Shown one piece after another: positions 55,315-64,000 of a stretch of 64,000 bases of DNA. The DNA comes from Triplophysa rosa. Taxonomy: Eukaryota; Chordata; Actinopteri; Cypriniformes; Nemacheilidae. The stretch spans positions 8,145,737-8,209,736 of the forward strand of contig NC_079894.1 of the NCBI RefSeq assembly GCF_024868665.1, given 5' to 3'. Position 1 is the first letter of the stretch, and every line of letters starts with the position of its first letter. Below the pieces are notes generated by a model. It was not told the origin of the DNA, searched no databases, and was given only the letters and a program-made list of their open reading frames with translations. The position numbers and the translations under genes were made by a program.

Positions 55315-56395
55315 CAAGGCTCTATACTGCATACTGCATTTTGCGACTATTTTTCCTGCCAGTGCGACAAGTTTTTCTTAATGCAATGCGATACAATGAG
55401 ATTTAAAATTACGCCCACCTTAACTACGTGTAGATTTGGGCGGTCTTAGTCAAATCATGTTACGAAGTTACGTAGATTCGCCGGGGTGTGGTTACACGAG
55501 GTGTTTCAGGCAAGTCTGGTTGAGCATTCGCTTTTAGATAGACTGCATCTTTTGTTCCCACACTTTCAGTTGTGCAATTTCACGTGTCTAATTATGCATG
55601 GGCAACTTATAACACACCAAAAACACAGAAAAACACATACTTCCGCCAAATGACCCCTTTAAACTTTAAGCACTAAACTATTGTATAAAGCTCTCTAACA
55701 ATACTGCAAAGCATACAAAACGTTATACATCACGCTACATACTATTTATTTGTATGTCGCTATTGATAGAAGCCAAACGTGTATCAATGCAGCTTTCATG
55801 AAGAATAATCACTGAAAGCCTTCAGGTCTCGCGGGTTGTTTGAGATATGCGCGCGCCCAGAGAGTCAGAGCACAAAATACTAAACGGAGTTTTCTTTCAT
55901 GCCTTCTTGCTCTGAAACGGACATATAAACACAAAATAACGTCAAAATTCCCATATCAACAAGAAACCTTGTAAAGGTATTCAGTTTCGTGACCAAACAG
56001 TTGGGTAACAAAACATGTGTGTTCCAGTATATTGCGCAAGCTCTTAAAGGGGCAGCAGCATAATAACAAAGGACGGCCCCAAAACACTCACTGATATTAA
56101 AGGAATTGTGTTCTCTTATAGGGGTTGTTCACAACAAATAAAGGAAGAAAGTAGCTTTAAGAAAGATGTGCTTTAAATATGGTAAAGTGTTGAAAGAGAG
56201 TTTACATATACAATAAAAATAATTAAATCATAAACAATTGTATTAATTTCTAATTGATTTATTAATGTATTAAATACATTTTAATTGAGTTTTAGTGATT
56301 CTTTTTTCTTATCTCACCCCACGACTCTGGTGCTATCAAATTAAGGGCTGGTGCCACCAAGTGCCACCTCTCTCAAGTGTTAGTCTAGAGCCCTG
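55315..56395. mobile_element. hAT-family element (caaggctctatac / gtctagagccctg ends)
   Basis: Ends are inverted with mismatches. Internal words match the element at 45328. No 8-bp duplication is visible, so the boundaries or age are uncertain. 1081 bp, no transposase frame. Confidence 0.65.
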
Positions 56396-56638
56396 TGGGT
56401 CTACTCGCTAAAGTGAGATAAATCAACAAAGTCCATTTCAGTAGTTATCTGCTGTAATGAAAGAGACACTCATTTGGCAAACTTATGATATAAGACTATG
56501 CAGGCAGCCTTTCTGTTTCCATTTAAGAAAATGTTGAGCTGAGAATGTGGATCTGTGCAATTTACTGTAAAAACTATCAAACCCAGGGCACCAAACTTGA
56601 GGGTTTAAGAAATATTTTATTACAAATTTAGTAACAAC

Positions 56639-57286
56639 TAGGGATGGGCGATATTATATCATTTGCGATATACCGGTAGAAATTCCCCACGATAAATTCT
56701 AGTTGATGACGTATTTCTTTGTGAGACCCATTCACAGCTCACATGTGAAGTGAAAACGGGTATAGCGGAGGGCGGACGTGAAGCTGAGAACTGTTTAATT
56801 CGATTTCTTTTATCCGCATTTTTCTGTTCTCTTTCTGTAGCGCGAGTCATAGACAGATTCAGTGTATGTTGCTGTGAGAAGAGAAGGTTCACACAGTTCA
56901 AGAGAGAGTGATTGACAGCATCATGCGATCGATCGTTTCCACCCAACAATAGAATATATACAGTTTTAGGTATGACATGATGTGTTTATTGAGCTTTAGT
57001 TCATTTAACTTTTCTTTACTACAACCTTTTGAAGTCGAATCTCACTATTATATTTTATATTTACAAAAAAACTGTAGGTATATTTTAGGAGCTGTTTGAT
57101 TTGGGGTAAGTTTTACTTTTTGATAATATTTGTTTTTCTGAGGGTCTAGACTACATGCAGCTACTATCACTTGACACAAAAAACAGCGGTGGATGGCGTT
57201 ATGGATATATCGTCATTTTTATCGTTATCGCAACAAATACCAGGAATTATCGTGATAGAGTTTTAGGGCCATATCGCCCATCCCTA
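56639..57286. mobile_element. hAT-type transposon (tagggatgggcgatat ends), 8-bp duplication
   Basis: Ends TAGGGATGGGCGATAT and ATATCGCCCATCCCTA are perfect inverted repeats. The duplication gtaacaac lies at 56631-56638 and 57287-57294. 648 bp. Confidence 0.96.
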
Positions 57287-57344
57287 GTAACAACCTTTCA
57301 ATGAGTGGCAACTTTCAAACTTCAATTATTACATATTGAGGAGT

Positions 57345-57661
57345 ACCTTAAAGGGACAGTTCACCCAAAAGTGAAAATTGTTCCAAAGTCCAAACCTGTA
57401 TAAATCTCTGTCCTGCTGAACACAAAGGACGATATTTGGAAGAATGTCAGCTACCAAACAAATCTCATACCCTATTTACTGCCATAGTAGGGAAAAAATA
57501 TTATGGGAGTCAATGGGATGAGATATGTTTGGTTACTGACATAATTCCAAATATATTCCTTTGAGCTCAGAAGAACAAAGAAATGTATACAGGTTTGGAA
57601 CAATCTGAAGATAAGTAAATGATGACAGATTTTTCACTTTTGGGTGAACTGTCCCTTTAAG
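57345..57661. repeat. ttcaccc/gggtgaac MITE, copy 4
   Basis: Left end cttaaagggacagttcaccc, right end tttgggtgaactgtcccttt, inverted. The centre is also palindromic. Confidence 0.9.
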
Positions 57662-60352
57662 GGCACACATGTTCACCTTACAAAGTTATCCGACATGTAG
57701 CTATAACCATATGTCTATGGCCACGACAATCTCTCATCTGTCAAAACAACAATATACACCTTTAAATGACAACATCACGAAGCAGGGCAACAATGATTCA
57801 GTAACACTAACAAAACAACATTTTGCTGACTCTAACCTTTGCACAGTTACTGCACAGTTATTTTGATCCAGCACTACTCCTATAAAAATATCTGACTCAT
57901 GATGATATGTAACAGCTAAGCAAGACCAGTTAAGAGCAAACAAATGAGGAAAAAGACAAACATAAATTCCAACAGAGACTGTAATGGCTTGATTTACAGA
58001 AGGTCATAAGTATTTTAAATCCAGTGAACAGTTGGTGTGACTCTTACAGGCAGAGGATGTGAACAACAGCATGCCTGACATTCCACAGATGTGAAAAAAG
58101 TAATGAGAAGGACTTAGCTACCTTGTAAAGCTCATACCTGAGATGTCTGCTTGCATTTGATAAAGATTACACTGGGAGAACAGAAAGGCAGTGTTTTAAA
58201 AACAAATCTTCTTAGGATGTTATTGTAATTTACAACGTCAAAAATGTAATATATACAGGATTATGAGCACATATAAAATGTAAATAGAGGATGTTCAGCC
58301 AAGATCACCATAAGGTAACCAAGGCTTCGATGTAGGCCACAAACGACGAACTTTTTAACTCGTATACATTTCCTACGAATCTAGGTGAACATGTAAGCAG
58401 GTTTATGCACTAGACAGGAAGTCCAATAATTTAGCACACGTTTGAGCGTTACATGGTTACCAAGGAAGCCAACAGCAAGGCGACGCGAGATACAACTCGG
58501 AAGTGCAAGTGTTGCAATCCGAGATCGCATAATAGATGCCGACCGAAAGTAAACTCTGTTGCTGCGTCCCTGTTGCCTGAGCTGCAAAACAATAACTAAG
58601 TTATCTCAATACCGCTGAGAATAGCGATCAGGTGCAACAGCATGCTGCCATTAAACAAGATCCCAAAACGCTTTTTAATTGTTTACTGACACGAGCAACT
58701 GAACGCCTGGTTAAAAAAATACTTCCTTCCAACTAAATACTTTGTAATCAAGACACCCGGTAATTCCTTTCAAAATGAAATGTCTCACCTGTTCACCATG
58801 CTCGAAACTGAAGCAAAGCAAAGATACGCTGATGGTCGACAGGCCTCATTTAGTTCCATTGCATTTAGGCAAAACAGACGAGGCCCGTACACTGCAATCC
58901 ATCTTTTTACATGCAGAGATAATTGCTTGTTTTGACCGTGCGTCAACTGGGCTATATTTAAACTCCTACACGACTGAAACACGAACGCCCCATGACCTTC
59001 TTAAAACCTAACTTAAGGCGAAAAACACAAGCTTTCCAAAAACGAACTCGATATACAACGAGTGTTCAAGCATGCACAAACACACAACTGCGTATGTTTT
59101 GCTGTCCGGTGAAAGAAATGAAGTGGTCAAGGGAAGATAAATAACGCGCGAGTTCTTTCTGCCTCCTTCCAGGCGCTGCTCTTTGCCCAGTTTCTATTAT
59201 GTACGACTAATTTAACGATCAATGCATTCCCAAATGCGTTATTCCCGCTCAGAGTGAGTAAAAATACAGTGAAGTAAATTCAACACTTCCAAAACAGTTG
59301 CCTCTCCCCACGGACCAAACTTACGTTTTCTTTGATAGAGAGATTGACGTCAGCGTCGGCCATACAGATACAAGGGACTTCTTAAACGCTATTATTTTTA
59401 ACCAATCAGCGAGGAGGGTATACCAGGATGGGCGTACACTTATATGGATTGATGTGTCTTCGCGCCAATCAAAATGGTATCTGAAGAAACCGTTGTCCAA
59501 TGGTATGTTAAAAGGTCTGGTACAACTACAAACACGGAATATGATGGCAGTAATGCGTTCCACGGCACGTAGGCTTTTAATCGCATTTTATTATACTGTG
59601 AAGGATAATAACGACAAAATTGAACTAGATAAACAATTGGCAACATTTTTTCAAGCAAAACAGTAACGTTACTATAGTCGTAGGATCAATGCATGATACT
59701 TTTCTTTAAGCCCAGTTATGCATCCGAAAGGAATGCAGAATTGCAAATGGATTATAATGGCGCCATCTATTGGTAGACAACGCGGTGTTTTCCAGTCAAC
59801 ATTGTATAAATGATCGATAGACGATTAGTCACTGGGTTATTAACAAGTCAAGTATTCGCAAATCATTTGTATAAAATGATACAAGCCTTTGCTTATGCAA
59901 AGGCTTCTCCCTTATCAATGTCAGTTAAAATAGCCAACGAGTGGTGTAACAAGCATTATGCAACGATTTAACGTCTGACCACTGAACATAGTATCCCCAG
60001 GCCCATCTGATGAAGAGTGATCTTATTTAATTAAATGTATTTATTTAAGAGTTATTTTATATTTAAATCTGAACTTTAATTTAAGCCCTATTTAAATGTT
60101 TATTATATATTCATTACTTTATACACCTATTATACAATGTGTTGAATTGACATGCATAGCGCAAATGTGGATAAAATAAATGCATCGAGTTCAATAAAGT
60201 GGAGGCTCGTCCAGAACCCGCCCCAATTCTGTAAATTCCTATTCAATGGGGTTAATCTGTCAATCGGCCAAGAGCTTTACAACCAGTCTTCAATGTCACT
60301 AACCTCACACACCTTGTGTGACATTTAAAATATACGGAGACAGGACAACAAG
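57662..60352. other. Intergenic between tesk2 and tmx3
   Basis: Probably contains the tesk2 first non-coding exon and promoter, because two CCAAT words (ccaatcagcg and ccaatcaaaa near 59400-59470) and a GC-richer stretch (58440-59480) occur here. A 122-codon plus-strand frame at 59298-59666 has no family resemblance. No exon boundary could be fixed. Confidence 0.35.
59757..59773. promoter_or_regulatory. CTCF-like motif between tesk2 and tmx3
   Basis: Reads atggcgccatctattgg. Its complement CCAATAGATGGCGC differs from the CTCF core at about one position. Same orientation as the 10980 copy. Confidence 0.35.
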
Positions 60353-60563
60353 ATGAGGAACGTAATAATTTCAGGTATTGTAATGGCACCCTTCTAATCT
60401 GTAGCATACAACTGCAAAATGTTATATTTAACTTAATTATTTAAAACGATATGTTTGATAGCGCTTCTGGCGGTCGTTGCTGTGGTGTCAGGATACGTGG
60501 AGGAGCTCGATGAGAAGTGAGTGATACATAGGCCTATTGTAAAGAAACAGATCGTGTTTTTTT

Positions 60564-60649
<86 letters not shown>

Positions 60650-62828
60650 TTAATTTAATTTAATTTAATTGACTGCAACATTCAACTATTACAGGTTTAT
60701 GGAACACCGTCAGAATGAGCTTTGGCTGGTGGAGGTGAGGGAGCACATTACGATTAATATAGATTCTGTAATAGAGTTATAATTATAAATTTGTGTCATT
60801 TTAGCTGTGCGATATAATGATGTGTTATATTGCAGTTTTATGCTCCATGGTGTGCATACTGTCACACATTTGAGCCAATATGGTATGAAGTGGGTGCAGA
60901 GCTGAAGAGTATGGGCTCTCCTGTTAACGTTGGCAAAATTGATACCACAGCTCACAAGTAGGTTAAACTCAAGTGTCTACATACATGTTAAGATTTCCTC
61001 ATAGATTGCATTTCTGAAATTATATTAAACATTAGCTAAATGTGTGGCATAGTCCATGTGGGATATTAATATAGTATGTAGGATATTAAGTTTGTATTCT
61101 TTTGTAGTATGTAGTAGATGACAGTATGGTAAGGCCACACCAGGCCATTGCTTAGCAACTAATTAGTAGGCTACTTAAATGGCAGGATAGGCTTACCCGC
61201 TGTTTAATAGGATTAGTTATGCAAGCCTCATGCTCTCGTGAGAGTCAGTTCGTCAGACTATTTACTTATTCTGTATTGAGCTGAGTGTCTTGTTAACCAC
61301 ATGGCCATATGGCACAAGTTACATTTTCAGCAATTAGAAATCCTTTGACGTTTTTGGAAATGAGCTTTTCCGGGTCTGCCTATTGCAGACACTGTTTTCT
61401 CAGTTTAATTCCTTATTAAATCCTGGCATAAATCCTGGCATAATCCTTATAAGTAAAATGTAGCTCACAGCCTTACACCTTATGTTTAACCCCTCTATAA
61501 AACATTATTTTGAAGGGATAGTTCACCCAAAAATGAAAATTCTGTCATCATTTACTCCCCTTTAGATTGTTCCAAACCTGTATACATTTCTTTGTTCTGC
61601 TAAACACAAAGGAAAATATTTGGAAGAATGTCAGTAACCAAGCGGATCTCATCCCCCATTGACTATAGCATTTATTTTCCCTACTATGGGAGTCAATGGG
61701 GGATGAGATCTGTTACTGACATTCTTCCATATATATTTCTCTGTGTTCATCAGAACAAATAAATGTATACAGATTTTGAACAATCTGAGGGTGAGGAAAT
61801 GAACTTTCATTTTTGGGTGAACTATCCCTTTAAACACAATATTTTTTTCTCCCTCTTTAGGTATTGCCTCAGAGTTTAATATTCATGGATATCCAACGAT
61901 AAAACTGTGAGTGTTTACAGAAGCTTAACTATAATCACATGAGAATTATGTGCAGTATATACTCTGTATTCTTCTTTTCATATTATATGAAGAATAGTGT
62001 ATTGTTATTGATGGATTTCTACTTTATTTTTCTATATTTTAAAAAGCTTTAAAGGAGAGCTGTCTTTTGACTACAAAGGACCACGAACAAAAGATGCTAT
62101 TATAGAATTCACCAATAGAGTTGCAGGGTAATGCTTAAATTAATATCATCAATGAATTGTCTTTTGTGTTGCGCAGACTTGCATAGTGTTATTCCAATGC
62201 TAAATCTAATGCTGTCTCTTTTCCTCCATTGAATCTAGACCTACGGTAAGACATCTCTCTAGTGTACAGTTGTTCCAGCATGCCATGAGTCATCATGATC
62301 TTTTCTTTGTCTACATTGGAGGGAAGTCGCTCCTTAAGGTAAAAATAAATGTGAATGAATAGGGACTATGCATGTGCAATGAATTAATTACTTGTTGATA
62401 ATTATGAAACATTAGAATTAAACATTGTGTTTATTATTGTATTTATTCCCATGTAATGCAATGTTATACAGTACACAGATGGTTCAGTGTATTTACTGAA
62501 TTCATTTAATGGTAACACTTGAAAAAAATCTCTTGAGAAGTCATTACTGTTATGTGGTATTACATTTATTCTTGTTATTTATTAGGCACAATACCACAAA
62601 GTTGCAACTGAGTATATTATCCACACATATTTTTTCTCTGCCTCTGTGGACGTTCTTCCAAAAGTAAGACATTATTTTCTATTTATACTGATTATTATTC
62701 TTTATCAAAATCAAATGAATTAATATTGTAACATAAACATGTTTATTCATGGTCATTGCAGGCAGTGACTCTTGATGAAGTTCCTGTCATTGCTGTTTTT
62801 AAAGATGGGACGTACTACCTGTACAACG
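60353..62828 (+). CDS. tmx3: TMX3-like thioredoxin transmembrane protein, 3' end outside window, frame broken
   Basis: TMX3 is an ER membrane disulfide oxidase with an a-type thioredoxin domain. Exons: 60353-60374, 60462-60516, 60695-60734, 60836-60957, 61861-61906, 62047-62127, 62239-62338, 62586-62663, 62762-62828. The product begins MRNVIISALLAVVAVVSGYV (signal peptide), then FYAPWCAYCHTFEPIW with the active site C45-A-Y-C48 in place of the usual CGHC. Family blocks IASEFNIHGYPTIKL, YKGPRTKDAIIEFTNRVAG, DLFFVYIGGKSLL, HTYFFSAS and DEVPVIAVFKDGTYYLYN follow human TMX3 order. The remaining thioredoxin-like domains and the membrane segment lie beyond the window. Exon 4 ends CAC-AA before gtaggt, but exon 5 needs an incoming phase of one base; as written the join reads into a stop within seven codons. 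Loss of two bases from an expected CAC-ACA-A would explain it. Confidence 0.82.
60564..60670. repeat. (GATA)n microsatellite followed by (TTTAA)n
   Basis: About 21 uninterrupted GATA units, then four TTTAA-type units, in tmx3 intron 2. It ends about 25 bases before the exon 3 acceptor. Confidence 0.97.
61512..61833. repeat. ttcaccc/gggtgaac MITE, copy 5, in tmx3 intron 4
   Basis: Left end gaagggatagttcacccaaa, right end tttgggtgaactatcccttt. The centre (gtcaatgggggatgagatc) is palindromic. The right end is 27 bases before tmx3 exon 5, so the element abuts the polypyrimidine tract of that acceptor. Confidence 0.92.
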
Positions 62829-64000
62829 GTAAGATTTCCTGCAGTCCGACTGCAATGTATCTTTTTAGTAAGCGATATCAGAAACTCGCAGGGTTTCCAA
62901 GCAACAAAATCAAACTCGCTGTCAGCGTCTGAGCTCCAGGCTATTTCCCCTCATTGCCTCCCGAAGGGTACCGTTCCATTGGGGCACAGATGGCAGGTGG
63001 TAGCGGAATGCTAGGGCATCAAGGCAGAGTGTAACTAGGAAAGGGCACCAGTAATGGGAATTAGGCAGGCGTGAAGAACGATGCAGCACCCTCAATACAA
63101 ATACCAAGCCACGACAGCCATGTACCATCAGGGTGTTTGTTTGCTGCACTTCTCCATTGTTAAAGAAAGTCTTATTGAGCCAGTGGTTGAGCAGGAAGGG
63201 ATTAGCACACTGAACCTGGACATGGAACACTGAGCTGTCAGATGAGTCCTCCAAAACATGAATAGTTAGCACATCCATGAAGCCAGGTTAAAAGATTGGC
63301 CAATTTGCAACAGGTATTATGTACAGCATCTTTTGTCTTGCCTTAAAATAAATACAAAATAGAATTTAATTATTTTAAAATGTAATTGTTTTTTGGTTTG
63401 AGCATAGATACAGCAGTGTTATAGCCCAGAGTTCTTGTTTTATCACTCCAAAGAATTTCCTGGCATCCATGCAGCAGTGTAATGTTCAGTTGGCTCAATA
63501 TGTGTTTGACACAGACACACAGGCTGTGTGATTTCGTCAACAGACAGGCTGTGGTGCACTGTTAAGAAATTGCTTTCATGACATAGTTTCTTAGTAATTT
63601 GTGACAGTCATTTTTCATAACATGCATCACACTCCTTCTGACTGACAAGATGTGTTAAAGTAACAAAACATTATTGTGAAAAAACATGTCACAGCACACA
63701 AATCAAAATGGAAGCACATATACATTTTCCCAGCATCATATGAGTATAGCTTATATAGCAATATATGAATAACAGTTATCTTGAAATAGTATAATATACT
63801 GTAAGTACTTACCCAAAGCTTTGCACAGGTTCTTGCATTTATGAAATAAACAAATGAAAAGTCGTAGTACGTGAAGACATTATTATTGCAGTAATGGGCT
63901 TTTACCATTCTAATCCAAAGAATGAACAGAGCGCAGAGAGATAATAAAGTGCTTCATGTGTCACATGGCCTTTCTGAATATTTTGTATAAGCTATCATCC
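62829..64000. other. tmx3 intron 9 to window edge
   Basis: No further tmx3 exon recognised. Contains an unassigned 118-codon minus-strand frame at 62922-63278 in GC-richer sequence. AT-rich afterwards. Confidence 0.4.

Noticed and set aside
59298..59666. 122-codon plus-strand frame as a possible gene
   Set aside because: No family resemblance or splice context, and it lies where the tesk2 promoter with CCAAT words is expected.

Overview
The window looks like 64 kb of a teleost genome, most probably a cyprinid or close relative. Six spliced protein-coding genes have vertebrate intron-exon structure. The intergenic and intronic space is packed with DNA transposons typical of these fish: Tc1 elements, hAT elements with 8-bp duplications, a Kolobok-like TTAA insertion and many palindromic MITEs, with only one sizeable LINE remnant. 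I derived exon structures by hand from splice sites and reading frame, and I assigned families from remembered protein sequence, not from a search.

Layout. 1-8.4 kb: no convincing gene, but several repeats and two stretches (about 2.88-3.12 and 5.6-5.93 kb) that read like conserved non-coding elements. 8.4-10.95 kb (-): an ELOVL fatty-acid elongase, best matched to the fish elovl8 group, with a reading-frame break at one splice junction. 11.6-14.1 kb (-): a short selenoprotein P (selenop2/sepp1b type) with one in-frame TGA (Sec) in a UHFC motif, a His-rich tail and a recognisable SECIS element in the 3'UTR. 16.0-18.55 kb (-): a THAP-domain protein with a P-element-transposase-like C-terminus. 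19.4-21.7 kb (+): toe1, divergent from the THAP gene. 23.1-54.4 kb (-): tesk2, tail-to-tail with toe1, with three large introns (about 7-11 kb) full of transposons. 60.35 kb to beyond 62.8 kb (+): a tmx3-like membrane thioredoxin with a CAYC active site, its 3' part outside the window, and again a frame break at one junction.

The toe1-tesk2 pair matches human chromosome 1p34 order. The genes share no pathway: lipid elongation, selenium transport, DNA binding, snRNA 3'-end processing, cofilin kinase signalling and ER redox. The most informative items are the SECIS/Sec pair, an intact 340-residue Tc1 transposase inside complete IR/DR terminal repeats in a tesk2 intron, the dated nest of transposons in tesk2, a GC-AG intron in the THAP gene, and the two frame breaks (elovl8 and tmx3), which are either assembly indels or real null alleles. 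I saw no clearly new multi-gene system.
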